From: Lachnospiraceae bacterium Zagget3
Lineage (GTDB): Bacteria; Bacillota_A; Clostridia; Lachnospirales; Lachnospiraceae
Assembly: GCA_001941025.1 (NCBI GenBank)
Contig: MSHE01000026.1
Coordinates: 20,290-84,289 of the forward strand
DNA: 64,000 bases
Reading direction: 5' to 3'
Both the position numbers and the translations under genes were made by a program. This document shows positions 38,167 to 47,096 of this stretch, in pieces (position 1 is the first letter of the stretch; the number at the start of each line of letters is the position of its first letter). The notes under the pieces were generated by a model. It did no database searches and was not told the DNA's origin. It saw nothing but the letters and a program-made list of their open reading frames with translations.

Positions 38167-41100
38167 CTATTCTTCGTCGTTTTCACCGGCCATCTCATTC
38201 TGGCCCGTCTCTTCCCGGAACGCTTCCTTTTGTTCCTCCGCATATCCGCTGGCCAGCCATTTCTCGTAGGCCGAGGCCTGTTTTGGCACGGTGGGCTCGT
38301 TGATCACCACCTGCGGGAACGGGATGTTGATGTCGTACTGCGCAAAGAGCAGCCGCATCTCCCGGTTGAAATCGCGCTCCAGCTGGAAGCGGTCTTTCTC
38401 CTCACACTGCATGGTGATCTTTAAATCCACGCTGTTGTCGGCCAGCTCCGTCACGCCGCGGTAGTACGGGCCATGGATGATGGCCGGCAGCCGCTCGGCG
38501 ATCTTTGGCAGTTCTTTCGACAGAATGCTCTCCACATGCTCGAGAGACTCATTGTACTCGATGGAGTAGTTGACGGAGACAAAAGAGAGCTTCTTTGTCA
38601 TATTCACTACATTGCTGATATCCGAGTTGCGGATGATCTTCACATTTTGCAGGGAATCCTCCACTTTGGTCGTGCGGATCCCGATCTCCAGCACCGTGCC
38701 GCGCCAGTCGCCCACCATAATGATATCACCCACGCGGAAGTCTCCCTCGAAGATGACGAACAGCCCGGAGACGATGTCGGACACCAGACTCTGCGCGCCC
38801 AGACTGATCGCGAGAGCCAGAATACCGGCGGAGGCCAGGAGCGTCCATACATTGACGCCCAACAGCGTCAAGCAGTAGTAGATCATGCCGATGAGCGCAA
38901 TATACCGGAGGAAGCTGCGGCACAGGCGGCAGACCGTCTCGCCGCGGGCATTTAAGATGGTGGACAAAAGCTGCAGAAGCCATCGGACAACCGCCACGAC
39001 CGTCAGTGCCACGCAGATAAACATGACGCACGCGGTGATGGCAAAGATGTTAAAGCCGCGATCCCATTCATTGCCCAGGATGTAGCTGAACAGCGCATTG
39101 TTTCGGAAGATCTGATTCCGAAAGATCACGGCGATACAGATCGCGACCACCAGCACGATAAAGATCCAGCGCAGGACAACGACCGTCTTTTGCCATGCGG
39201 TCCGCTCGTCCCATTTAATATCGCGGCCCATCCAGCGGCTGACGGCGGATTCGGTTTGGATCGTCCTGCCTCCCGGCATCTCGGTTTGGAAGACGCGGTC
39301 GTCGAAAGGCCGCTCCTGTCCCGGTTCAAGGAAGTGGAGGTTCTTTTTCCGCTCAAAGATCAGCAGCAGGAAGACAATGACCAGGCAAACGAGCGAGATA
39401 ATACCGGTCCAAAGGGTAAGCGGTCCGCGCTCGTTCATGAGCCCGCTTTGCGTCCCGGCCAGATAGATGTAGTAGTTTGTCGTCTCGGCAGAACTGACAT
39501 AATATTTCTCATCGTCAATGGTGAGATAATCGGTGTAGCCGTCCGCGAGCTCTTTTTCGGTCATCCCGTGGTCGTAGACGGAGTCCCCGACAAGGTAGCT
39601 GTTTATGGGGAGATAAGCAAAGGTGTCATCCGCCTTGTTGACCGCGAACGCAAAGCCGTCTGATCCGACTTTTACATCACTTAAGAGGGAAGCAATATTC
39701 GTGGAATCTTCCAGATTTTCCAACAGTGTCGGCCGGATGGTGATTTCCACGAGGCCGTTGATAAACCCGTTCTCGTCATGAAGCGGGACACCGATGTACT
39801 GCCACAGATGTCCGGAGATCTCATCGAATACCGGATCCTGGACCACATAATCGACACCGCCCTGCAGGAGCTTTAAGAAGTCGTAGGACTGGTCGTTCGG
39901 ATCATCTACCAGCGCGTAGTTGGTATAGCCGGAAGTCGTTGCGACGAGGGAGCCCTCCGTCGCCTCAAAGACAAAGATATCCTGAATCTGCAGGACATCC
40001 GCCAGATTGGTTAAATCCGCGCGGTTGATCAGACTCGGGTCTTCGTCCAGCATGTAGCCGAGCACCTCACAGATCGGCAGATAGCGGTCGCCGTACTGTG
40101 CGGTCATGGATTCTATGTCGTCGCTGGTGTTCTCCATGTTTTCCACGACATCCTGCACATGATCGTTGTTGGATACGGATTCGGAGGACAGGGCAAAGAG
40201 GGTCTGCATGTAGTAAGCAATGCCCAGAATGACCAAAAAGCCGACCAGGGTCAGGATCGCGGCCCGGCGGAGAATGATTCGGTTAACGCACAGACGGCGA
40301 AATTCCCGCACGTCCTCCGGACGCACCCCCGCCCGGTCGTTTTCCCGCATGACAAAGATGCCATACAGGAGGATGACGAGCATCACGGCAATAAACGCGA
40401 ACAGAATGGCACCCACCGTGAGGTTGCGCGCGGTGGTCATGTCACTCTTCGGTACGGCCGCGATGTAATAAGTATTATCGATCAGCGCGACATCGCAGTA
40501 CAGCTGCTCGTCGTCAATGGTCATCCAGGAGTAGACGCCGTTCTCCAGATTTTCCACCTGTACGCCTTCATAGAGAGCATCCGTTCCGATCAGTGCCTCA
40601 TCCGGATACCATTCAATGAGAAAGTCCAGCGCGGATACAGCAAAAATGTAGCCGGTCTGTCCCACTTCCAAGTCATCCAGAACGCTGGCGACCGAACCGT
40701 TGTCCTGGTTCAGTTCGTTCAACAGGCTTGGATTTTCCTCGATCACGATCATCTTGTCATCATCGATGCGGGCGGCATAGTAGCGTGTATCCCAGTTCTT
40801 GTCGGGCAAATTAATCGCCACCGCCGCGGAGGGCTCATCGTCCGTAAAGACGGTACGCAGCGCGTTAAAACGGGAGGACGAAAAGTCCGCGTCGGTCGCG
40901 AGCGCCTGTGCCAGAACGGTACCGTCTTTGTCCACGAGAAGCACGTTGTCGACATTCGTCAGCCGCGCGTATTTGACCATTTGCATGTCCGTTATCGCGA
41001 AATCTCCCTCGTGATTTGCCATAAAGGCGATACTGCCTGCCAGTGCCTGATAAGTCGAGTCAAACGTATTGGTGTTTTCCTGCACCTCGGCAGTTGCCAG

Positions 41101-41280
41101 ATTGAGGCTTTCGGGCAGGTCATCCAGCGCGGCCTGCATTTCCGTGGTATAGCTGTCCAGATAGCGCGTCGTTTGCATATGGGAAAGAAACCATACCATG
41201 AACGCGACGCAGGCGGCCACTACGACAAAGAGCAGAACGATTTTTATGGTCAGGGATCTGGATTGTTTTTTTTCTTCCAT
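38167..41280 (-). CDS. MscS-type channel fused to two tandem Cache-like sensor domains
   Basis: The 1037-aa protein reads TM1 (11-32), an extracellular Cache-like domain (about 35-283), TM2 (287-311), a short cytosolic loop, TM3 (339-361), a second Cache-like domain (about 365-615) and TM4 (621-642). Three more helices (700-720, 743-768, 790-808) then lead to an MscS pore helix and beta domain, LLASAGILALAISLGAQSLV (814-833) to about 895, and a C-terminal cage domain (to about 1000). The sensor halves repeat each other: VGQTGYIFAV...TIDDEQLYY-like (206-275) and VGSDGFAFAV...TIDDEKYY (537-606). This suggests an ion or solute channel gated by an external ligand. SD TTAGGAGGG overlaps the stop of the upstream binding-lipoprotein gene 10 bp away. 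Confidence 0.85.
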   Translation of the reverse strand: MEEKKQSRSLTIKIVLLFVVVAACVAFMVWFLSHMQTTRYLDSYTTEMQAALDDLPESLNLATAEVQENTNTFDSTYQALAGSIAFMANHEGDFAITDMQMVKYARLTNVDNVLLVDKDGTVLAQALATDADFSSSRFNALRTVFTDDEPSAAVAINLPDKNWDTRYYAARIDDDKMIVIEENPSLLNELNQDNGSVASVLDDLEVGQTGYIFAVSALDFLIEWYPDEALIGTDALYEGVQVENLENGVYSWMTIDDEQLYCDVALIDNTYYIAAVPKSDMTTARNLTVGAILFAFIAVMLVILLYGIFVMRENDRAGVRPEDVREFRRLCVNRIILRRAAILTLVGFLVILGIAYYMQTLFALSSESVSNNDHVQDVVENMENTSDDIESMTAQYGDRYLPICEVLGYMLDEDPSLINRADLTNLADVLQIQDIFVFEATEGSLVATTSGYTNYALVDDPNDQSYDFLKLLQGGVDYVVQDPVFDEISGHLWQYIGVPLHDENGFINGLVEITIRPTLLENLEDSTNIASLLSDVKVGSDGFAFAVNKADDTFAYLPINSYLVGDSVYDHGMTEKELADGYTDYLTIDDEKYYVSSAETTNYYIYLAGTQSGLMNERGPLTLWTGIISLVCLVIVFLLLIFERKKNLHFLEPGQERPFDDRVFQTEMPGGRTIQTESAVSRWMGRDIKWDERTAWQKTVVVLRWIFIVLVVAICIAVIFRNQIFRNNALFSYILGNEWDRGFNIFAITACVMFICVALTVVAVVRWLLQLLSTILNARGETVCRLCRSFLRYIALIGMIYYCLTLLGVNVWTLLASAGILALAISLGAQSLVSDIVSGLFVIFEGDFRVGDIIMVGDWRGTVLEIGIRTTKVEDSLQNVKIIRNSDISNVVNMTKKLSFVSVNYSIEYNESLEHVESILSKELPKIAERLPAIIHGPYYRGVTELADNSVDLKITMQCEEKDRFQLERDFNREMRLLFAQYDINIPFPQVVINEPTVPKQASAYEKWLASGYAEEQKEAFREETGQNEMAGENDEE

Positions 41281-41290
41281 GTCGTCCCTC

Positions 41291-42160
41291 CTAATCCCAT
41301 TTGTCGATCAACGCGTCGATCGTACCGTCGTCGAGCATGTCCTGAATGGTTTCCGACACCGGCTCGGAGAGCGCGGAGTCTTTTTGTGTGGCGACGCCGT
41401 AGTCCTGAGAGGAAATTAAGAATTCCAGCTCATGGCGGTCGTCGGTCAGATACGTATAGAGGATGCTGCCGTCCGCGCACATCGCGTCGACCGTGCCTTC
41501 CTCCAGCGCATCGGAGAGCTCCATGTAGGTCGGCAGTTCCAGAATGCGGAAGTTGTCAAACTGAATGTCGGTATTATCCTCGTTGGAGGAGAGGACTTCC
41601 CCGTCGGTAAACCCGATTTCCGCGAGCTTCTCGACGAGCTGCGGCGCGGTATTCGCGTCCGCTACGGTGCCGAACGTGCAGCCCTTTAAGTCATTGATCG
41701 TGGTAAAAAGGGAACTGTTTTCCACCATAACGGTGGAAATATCCTTATAGTAAGAAGGGGAAAAATCAAAGTTCGCTTCCCGCGATTCGGTGATGGAGTA
41801 GCATGCGACCAGGCAGTCTACCTCGTCGTTCGCGAGCGTTTCTTTCCGGCTGGTCGGCGTAACGGTCGTCCATTCCACATTGCTGTAACCGAGGCGCGCG
41901 GCCATCTCCTCGGCGATGTCGATCTCCAGCCCGGAGTACCGTCCGGTGTCCTCGTTGAGATAGCCGAAACGATTGACATTGGCCCGCACACCGACGCGCA
42001 GCGTCTTGCTGCCGGTGGGCGTGGATGCGCTGCCGCCTGCGGAAGAGGTTTCCCCGCAACCGGCCAGACCCATCGACAGGGTCAAAATGACCAGCGCGGA
42101 AAGGGTGCATGTGACAACCCGGCGCCGGTTAAATTTTGTCGCCTTTTTGCCTGTGAACAT
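41291..42160 (-). CDS. Amino-acid-binding lipoprotein (SBP family 3)
   Basis: The 289-aa extracytoplasmic binding protein has a basic N-terminus, a hydrophobic stretch and a lipobox LAGC with Cys35, so it is predicted to be membrane-anchored. The periplasmic-binding fold type II shows LRVGVRANVNRFGYLN, GLEIDIAEEMAARLGY, SITESREANFDFS (Arg binding the ligand carboxylate) and EEGTVDAMCADGSI (Asp binding the amino group). It likely binds an amino acid. No ABC permease or ATPase gene is near; instead the next gene, 10 bp on, is the Cache-MscS channel. ATG 42160 with GAGGTG six bases upstream is preferred to GTG 42169. Confidence 0.88.
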   Translation of the reverse strand: MFTGKKATKFNRRRVVTCTLSALVILTLSMGLAGCGETSSAGGSASTPTGSKTLRVGVRANVNRFGYLNEDTGRYSGLEIDIAEEMAARLGYSNVEWTTVTPTSRKETLANDEVDCLVACYSITESREANFDFSPSYYKDISTVMVENSSLFTTINDLKGCTFGTVADANTAPQLVEKLAEIGFTDGEVLSSNEDNTDIQFDNFRILELPTYMELSDALEEGTVDAMCADGSILYTYLTDDRHELEFLISSQDYGVATQKDSALSEPVSETIQDMLDDGTIDALIDKWD

Positions 42161-42201
42161 ATATGACACCTCAAGTCAGAAAATGTTCTGAGAGTATCTC
42201 T

Positions 42202-42230
42202 ATCTTACTACTTACAGCAGGGTTTTTCAA
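42202..42230 (-). promoter_or_regulatory. Promoter of the binding-protein/channel operon
   Basis: On the minus strand TTGAAA (42225-42230), 17 bp and TAAGAT (42202-42207). It points away from gadB. Confidence 0.65.
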
Positions 42231-42356
42231 GGGATGTTTCACGCCGGGAGCCGACCTGCGCAAGGCCCTTGTTTTCATAAAGTTTTGGTTGCGCATTTTC
42301 CCGCGATATGTCATGATTAAACAATAAAGAACTTATTAAAAAAGGAGAAGGAGACC

Positions 42357-43754
42357 ATGATTTACGACAGAAAACAGATCAAAGGAAAAGAAGAAGAGGT
42401 CCTGCATAAAGGAGGGTCTTCCGAGTTCGTCCTGCCGAAGTATCACATCCCCGAGAAAGAGAGCGACTCGCGTCTCATTCTGGAGTTGGTACGGGAAGAA
42501 CTCTTTTTGGACGGAAATGCCCGGCAAAATCTGGCCACGTTTTGTCAGACATTTGAGGATGAGGAAGTCCGGGAGCTTATGAACCAGTGTATTAATAAAA
42601 ATATGATCGACAAAGACGAATATCCGCAGACTGCCGAGCTGGAGGCCCGCTGCGTCCACATTCTGGGGAATCTGTGGCACGCGCCGAAGGACGGCAACTG
42701 CGTGGGCACGTCGACGGTCGGCTCTTCCGAAGCCTGTATGCTGGGCGGGATGGCGATGTACTGGCGTTGGAGGGAGCGGCGTGAAGAGGAAGGGAAACCG
42801 ACGGACCGGCCGAATCTGGTCACCGGGCCGGTGCAGATCTGCTGGAAAAAATTTGCCCGCTACTGGGACATCGAACTGCGCGAGGTGCCGATGGAGCCGG
42901 ACCGGCTGATGATGACACCCGAGGCCATGCTGCCGTTCATCGATGAGAACACGATTGGGGTTGTCACGACACTGGGGCTTACGTTTACCGGTGCCTACGA
43001 ACCGGTGGAGGAGATCTGCCGGGCGCTGGACGAGCTGCAAAAAGAAAAGGGGCTGGACATTTCCGTTCATGTAGACGGCGCGTCCGGCGCGATGGTGGCA
43101 CCGTTTTGCGCGCCGAACGTAAAATGGGATTTTTGCAACCCCAGAGTCCTTTCCATCAGCACTTCCAGCCACAAGTTTGGCCTGACACCGCTGGGCTGCG
43201 GGTTTGTCCTCTGGAGACATCGGGACGATCTGCCGGAGCGGCTGATCTTTCATGTGAACTACTTAGGCGGCGACATGTCTGTGTTTCAGTTAAACTTTTC
43301 GCGGCCTGCGGGACAGCTGATCTGCCAGTACTATCAGCTTCTGCGTCTCGGCATGGAAGGGTATCGGCGGATCCACATGTCCTGTTACCAGGCGGCGCAG
43401 TATCTGGCGGAGGAGATCGCCAAGATGGGGCCGTTTGAGATCATTTACGGCGGGGAACCCGAAAAAGGCATCCCGGCGTTGACATGGAAGTTAAAAGAAG
43501 GGGCAGAGGTTGACTTTAATCTGTACGATTTCGCGGACCGGCTTCGCAACCGCGGCTGGCAGGTGCCGGCGTATTCGCTGCCGGAGCACGCGGACCGGAT
43601 CGTGGTGCAGCGGATCCTCGTGCGACAGGGCTTCAGCCTTGATATGGCACAGCTGCTCATCGAAGATTTTCATCGGACCATGGACTATTTCGCGCACCAC
43701 GAGGTGGTCACCAATATGACCGAGGCGGAGGCCGGTGGATTCTGTCACAAGTAG
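42357..43754 (+). CDS. gadB: Glutamate decarboxylase (PLP-dependent)
   Basis: The 465-aa enzyme converts glutamate to GABA plus CO2, consuming a proton. It shows the Gad motifs [22 protein letters not shown] and HVDGASGAM, and the PLP lysine K273 in [10 protein letters not shown]. It is full-length for bacterial GadB. SD AAAGGAGAAGGAG precedes ATG 42357. No GadC-type glutamate/GABA antiporter is adjacent; the divergent neighbours are the amino-acid-binding lipoprotein and the channel. It may act in acid resistance or in GABA production. A weak promoter candidate is TTGCGC (42289-42294), 17 bp, CATGAT. Confidence 0.93.
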   Translation: MIYDRKQIKGKEEEVLHKGGSSEFVLPKYHIPEKESDSRLILELVREELFLDGNARQNLATFCQTFEDEEVRELMNQCINKNMIDKDEYPQTAELEARCVHILGNLWHAPKDGNCVGTSTVGSSEACMLGGMAMYWRWRERREEEGKPTDRPNLVTGPVQICWKKFARYWDIELREVPMEPDRLMMTPEAMLPFIDENTIGVVTTLGLTFTGAYEPVEEICRALDELQKEKGLDISVHVDGASGAMVAPFCAPNVKWDFCNPRVLSISTSSHKFGLTPLGCGFVLWRHRDDLPERLIFHVNYLGGDMSVFQLNFSRPAGQLICQYYQLLRLGMEGYRRIHMSCYQAAQYLAEEIAKMGPFEIIYGGEPEKGIPALTWKLKEGAEVDFNLYDFADRLRNRGWQVPAYSLPEHADRIVVQRILVRQGFSLDMAQLLIEDFHRTMDYFAHHEVVTNMTEAEAGGFCHK

Positions 43755-43835
43755 GCCCGGAAAAGGCTGGCGGGTTCCGCCGCAAATAAGCCCGGCAAAG
43801 GCGTGCACGCGCACCCGGCCGGGCAAAACAACTTC

Positions 43836-43864
43836 TTGCAAAAGGGAGGGAAGTGTGATACGAT
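43836..43864 (+). promoter_or_regulatory. tRNA-Cys promoter
   Basis: TTGCAA (43836-43841), 17 bp and TACGAT (43859-43864). A 7-bp hairpin (TCCCCGC/GCGGGGA, 43867-43885) follows in the leader. Confidence 0.65.
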
Positions 43865-43906
43865 AATCCCCGCAAGCGGCGGGGAAACGTCCTTCCGTCC
43901 GCATCA

Positions 43907-43977
43907 GGCGACATAGCCAAGTGGTAAGGCAAAGGTCTGCAACACCTCTATCACCGGTTCGAGTCCGGTTGTCGCCT
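43907..43977 (+). tRNA. tRNA-Cys (GCA anticodon)
   Basis: Cloverleaf of 71 nt: acceptor GGCGACA/TGTCGCC, anticodon loop CTGCAAC, T arm CCGG-TTCGAGT-CCGG. No CCA is encoded. The terminator follows at 43983-44012. Confidence 0.93.
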
Positions 43978-43982
43978 CTATA

Positions 43983-44012
43983 AAAAAAGCGAGTGCACGC
44001 ACTCGTTTTTTA
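43983..44012 (+). terminator. Terminator after tRNA-Cys
   Basis: A-run, CGAGTG/CACTCG stem (43990-44005) and T6 run. Confidence 0.8.
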
Positions 44013-44039
44013 ATTTATGGCGCCCGTTTTTATATACAA

Positions 44040-44276
44040 TGAAAGCCCGTCTGATTCTTTTTTCTCTCAGACGGGCCGTTTAATGCGGATTTAGAAGTCT
44101 CACTGTATAACCTCTCTTTCTATGAATTTTTTGTCCTGATGTTCTAGCCCCTGCGGGCGCCCGCTATTTCATCGGACCATACCTCCGTTTTTTCTAAGAA
44201 CCGACTCTGCGTAACCCCTCTTCTCTGCATTGAAATAAATTTTCATTATTTGGTTCGCGTTCGCTTCTTAATTTGT
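44040..44276 (-). ncRNA. Unidentified small RNA gene
   Basis: A stand-alone transcription unit of about 237 nt with no credible ORF. On the minus strand a consensus promoter TTGACA (44306-44311), 17 bp, TACGAT (44283-44288) predicts a start near 44276. The unit ends in a perfect 10-bp hairpin (GCCCGTCTGA/TCAGACGGGC, 44044-44078) followed by a short U-rich stretch. The body is structured: GGTCCGATG can pair with CATCAGGAC, while GTTCTTAG outside that stem can pair with CTAGAAC inside its loop, a possible pseudoknot. I cannot assign an Rfam class; 6S-like or raiA-type RNA are candidates. It lies between tyrS and tRNA-Cys. Confidence 0.55.
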
Positions 44277-44365
44277 GCCTTTATCGTACACGCATTTTTA
44301 GATTTTGTCAAGTGATTTCTGAAAAAAAGTTGATTACAACAAAATATTCGAAATATTCTGAAAAC

Positions 44366-45589
44366 TTACTTATAAACGATTTTGCAGTAATTTTTCTTCC
44401 CCCTGCGCAGCACAAAGTCTTCTGCCGCAAGGTCTTCCGGCAGGTAGGATATGGCGGGATCCGTCACTTTTTCGCCGTTTACCGACACGCCTCCCTGCTG
44501 CACGTTGCGCCGCGCGTCGCCCCGTGAGGAGCAAAGCCCCGCCGCGACGAGCAGGCCCAGGATGTCGATCCGCCCGTCGGTCAGATCCGCCGCGGAGAGT
44601 TCTTTGGTGGGCATATCGACTGCCGTCCCGCTGGCGAAGAGCGCCTTGGCTCCCTCCTGCGCTTTGGTCGCCTCCTCCTCTCCGTGGACGAGTCTGGTCA
44701 GCTCAAAGGCCAGGATCTCCTTCGCGGTGTTTAACTGACTGCCTTCCCAGGTATCCATCTCGTCGATCTGTTCGAGCGGCAGGAAGGTGAGCATCCGCAG
44801 GCATCGCAGCACATCGGCGTCTGCCACGTTCCGCCAGTACTGATAAAATTCAAACGGAGAGGTTTTGTTCGGATCGAGCCATACGGCACCGGATTGCGTC
44901 TTGCCCATTTTTTTGCCCTCGGAATTGAGGAGCAGGGTGATCGTCAGGGCGTAGGCGTCTTTGCCCAGTTTGCGGCGGATCAGCTCCGTCCCGCCGAGCA
45001 TGTTCGACCACTGGTCATCCCCGCCGCACTGCATACAGCAGCCGTATTGTTTGTACAACTCGTAAAAGTCATAGCTCTGCATGATCATATAGTTGAATTC
45101 GAGGAAGCTTAAGCCCTTTTCCATGCGCTGCTTATAGCACTCGGCGCGCAGCATCGTGTTTACGGAAAAGCATGTGCCCACATCGCGCAGCAGTTCGACG
45201 TAATTTAAGTCCATGAGCCAGTCCGCGTTATTGATCATGAGCGCCTTGCCTTCGGAAAAGTCGAGAAAGCGGGACATCTGCTCTTTAAAGCAGTCCCCGT
45301 TGTGTTCGATGGTCTCGGCCGTCATCATCTGGCGCATATCCGTGCGTCCGGACGGATCGCCGACCATGGCCGTGCCGCCGCCGATTAAGGCAATGGGGCG
45401 GTTCCCCGCCATCTGGAGCCGCTTCATCAGGCACAGCGCCATAAAATGACCCACGTGAAGGCTGTCTGCCGTCGGGTCAAAGCCGATGTAAAAAGTGGCT
45501 TTGCCGTTGTTGACCAGCTCTGCGATCTCCTCTTCGTTCGTGACCTGCGCGATCAGGCCGCGGGCCTTCAGTTCTTCGTATACCGTCAT
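44366..45589 (-). CDS. tyrS: Tyrosyl-tRNA synthetase
   Basis: The 407-aa class I synthetase has the HIGH variant HVGH (45-48), the KMSKS variant KMGKT (about 227-231) and a C-terminal S4 domain ([14 protein letters not shown]). It charges tRNA-Tyr in the cytosol. SD GAGAGGAG precedes ATG 45589. The promoter lies at 45656-45684. The leader is too short for a T-box, unlike many Firmicutes tyrS genes. Confidence 0.96.
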   Translation of the reverse strand: MTVYEELKARGLIAQVTNEEEIAELVNNGKATFYIGFDPTADSLHVGHFMALCLMKRLQMAGNRPIALIGGGTAMVGDPSGRTDMRQMMTAETIEHNGDCFKEQMSRFLDFSEGKALMINNADWLMDLNYVELLRDVGTCFSVNTMLRAECYKQRMEKGLSFLEFNYMIMQSYDFYELYKQYGCCMQCGGDDQWSNMLGGTELIRRKLGKDAYALTITLLLNSEGKKMGKTQSGAVWLDPNKTSPFEFYQYWRNVADADVLRCLRMLTFLPLEQIDEMDTWEGSQLNTAKEILAFELTRLVHGEEEATKAQEGAKALFASGTAVDMPTKELSAADLTDGRIDILGLLVAAGLCSSRGDARRNVQQGGVSVNGEKVTDPAISYLPEDLAAEDFVLRRGKKNYCKIVYK

Positions 45590-45655
45590 GGGATGATCTC
45601 CTCTCGTGAAACATTCGTGGGAAAGCCGATTTTTCGCGGCTTTCGCACACCTGTC

Positions 45656-45684
45656 ATTGTATGGGCATTCCCTTCTTTTGTCAA
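45656..45684 (-). promoter_or_regulatory. tyrS promoter
   Basis: On the minus strand TTGACA (45679-45684), 17 bp and TACAAT (45656-45661). The leader contains an 8-bp hairpin GAAAGCCG/CGGCTTTC. Confidence 0.8.
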
Positions 45685-45751
45685 ATTTCCCGCCGATTTT
45701 TTGCCGAAAAAAGCCAGGGCGCTTTGAAGACGAAAAAACGCTTCTTTGGGA

Positions 45752-45781
45752 TTGACAGAAGCGGCGGGAATAGGGTATAGT
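45752..45781 (+). promoter_or_regulatory. Promoter of the riboswitch-exchanger unit
   Basis: TTGACA (45752-45757), 18 bp and TATAGT (45776-45781), just upstream of the manganese riboswitch. Confidence 0.75.
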
Positions 45782-45789
45782 GTAAGGGC

Positions 45790-45877
45790 TTCATGAGGGA
45801 GTAGTTTGCGCGTATGCGTGATTTGTCAACAATCTCGGCCTTTCGGCCTGGCAAATCTTAAAGAATGAGACTCATGT
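45790..45877 (+). promoter_or_regulatory. yybP-ykoY manganese riboswitch aptamer
   Basis: The leader shows the conserved class features: P1 CATGAG (45792-45797) with CTCATG (45871-45876), the GGGAGTAG entry, the internal loop around GTCAACAATCTC, CTGGCAAATCTTAAAGAA, and closure by TGAGACTC. The 3' strand of P1 is also the 5' strand of the following terminator, so Mn2+ binding should prevent termination and switch expression on. Confidence 0.88.
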
Positions 45878-45907
45878 ACGTGGGCACCCACGTACATGAG
45901 TTTTTTT
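45871..45907 (+). terminator. Riboswitch-controlled terminator
   Basis: Stem CTCATGTACGTGGG/CCCACGTACATGAG (45871-45900) plus T7. It shares CTCATG with the aptamer P1 helix, forming the expression platform. Confidence 0.88.
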
Positions 45908-45958
45908 ATGTGACGCGCGGACAGACTGCCAAAAGGACTGCGGGAAGGAGGTGCGCGC

Positions 45959-46912
45959 ATGCTCGTCGTATGGTTCATCTTACTGATCGTCGGTTTTGTG
46001 CTGCTGGTAGGCGGCGCGAACTACTTTGTCGACGGGGCGGCCGCGTTGGCGAAAAAATTTCACATTCCCGGATTTATCATCGGCATGACGGTTGTGGCGA
46101 TGGGTACGAGCGCGCCCGAGTGTGCCGTGACGATCACGGCGTCCCTGCGGGGCAGCAACGGCATGGCGATCAGCAATGTCATCGGCTCCAACGTGTTCAA
46201 CCTGCTGGTGGTCTGCGGCGTCTGCGCCGTGATCACGCCTCTCATGATCAAAAAGAGTACCTTAAAGCGGGAATTCCCCGTCTCCATCGTGGCGGAGGCA
46301 ATCCTGCTTGTGATGGGATTTACCGGACTGATGGTCGGGCATGTCGAGGGCATCATCCTGCTCGCGGCGTTTGTCGTGTTTCTGGTCTGGACGGTACTGT
46401 CGGCACGGAAAGCCATGCGCGCGGGGGAAGAGGTCGGGTCGGAAGAGATTAAAGAGATGAAAAATGGCATCTGTGCCCTCTGTATCATCGCCGGCGCGGC
46501 GGCCATCGTGATCGGCGGGCAGTTTGTGGTCGACTGCGCGGAGACGATCGCGCTGACATTTGGCATGAGCGAGACCCTCGTGGGCTTAACCATCTGTTCT
46601 ATCGGGACCTCCCTGCCGGAGCTGGTCACTTCGATCATTGCCGCGCGGAAGAAGCAGGCGGACATGGCGCTGGGCAATGTGATCGGCTCCAATATCTTTA
46701 ACGTGCTGCTCGTGGCGGGGCTGGCGACCTCCATCAGCCCGATCGCTGTCACGCGAAACAACCTGATCGACCTCATTTTTGTCATCGCGATCACCGTCTA
46801 CATCATGGTGCTTGTCTGGCGGCGGCAGGAGCTGCGCCGGGGCGGCGGCATCAGCATGCTGGCAATCTACGCGGTTTATATGGTCTATATCTGTATGCGG
46901 GACATGGTGTAA
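45959..46912 (+). CDS. CaCA-family Ca2+/Na+ antiporter-like cation exchanger
   Basis: The 317-aa integral membrane protein has about ten membrane segments in two inverted repeats. Each carries the alpha-repeat motif: GTSAPECAVTI and IGSNVFN in the first, GTSLPELVTSI and GNVIGSNIFN in the second. This is the YrbG-type exchanger family. Because the gene sits behind a manganese riboswitch, it probably exports Mn2+ (or exchanges Ca2+/Mn2+), which would limit manganese excess. SD AAGGAGGTG precedes ATG 45959. It forms a single-gene unit. Confidence 0.88.
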   Translation: MLVVWFILLIVGFVLLVGGANYFVDGAAALAKKFHIPGFIIGMTVVAMGTSAPECAVTITASLRGSNGMAISNVIGSNVFNLLVVCGVCAVITPLMIKKSTLKREFPVSIVAEAILLVMGFTGLMVGHVEGIILLAAFVVFLVWTVLSARKAMRAGEEVGSEEIKEMKNGICALCIIAGAAAIVIGGQFVVDCAETIALTFGMSETLVGLTICSIGTSLPELVTSIIAARKKQADMALGNVIGSNIFNVLLVAGLATSISPIAVTRNNLIDLIFVIAITVYIMVLVWRRQELRRGGGISMLAIYAVYMVYICMRDMV

Positions 46913-47009
46913 CGGAGTACGGATTCATGCGGATTTACAAGAGTTTGCCGCGCGAAGTTTTCGGGGAAAATTTTTTTAAAAAATTTAAGAGAAATTTCTG
47001 CCGAAACCC

Positions 47010-47042
47010 TTGGCATAGGATGGTAAACAGGTTATAATAACC
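47010..47042 (+). promoter_or_regulatory. Promoter with overlapping palindrome
   Basis: TTGGCA (47010-47015), 17 bp and TATAAT (47033-47038). The inverted repeat GGTTAT-A-ATAACC (47030-47042) covers the -10 and could be an operator. The rest of the 46913-47096 gap shows only an AT-rich stretch. Confidence 0.65.
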
Positions 47043-47096
47043 GGGAAAGCATGCAGTGAAGATTGCGGTTTTGTACAGCAGGAGGGAAAAGAGAAC

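Noticed and set aside
40159..41610. A 483-codon open frame antisense to the channel gene and across the operon junction
   Set aside because: His/Arg/Gln-rich shadow composition; the opposite strand has clear domains and start signals.
42232..42245. A TGTTTCAC stretch resembling half of parS
   Set aside because: The second half does not match; the two perfect sites near 15740 and 15779 are the only parS sites I can find.
43788..43822. GC-rich inverted repeat GCCCGGC/GCCGGGC after gadB as a terminator
   Set aside because: No T-run follows in either direction, so termination cannot be supported.
45590..45684. Possible T-box leader of tyrS
   Set aside because: The leader is under 70 nt and lacks the conserved T-box sequence; only a short hairpin is present.
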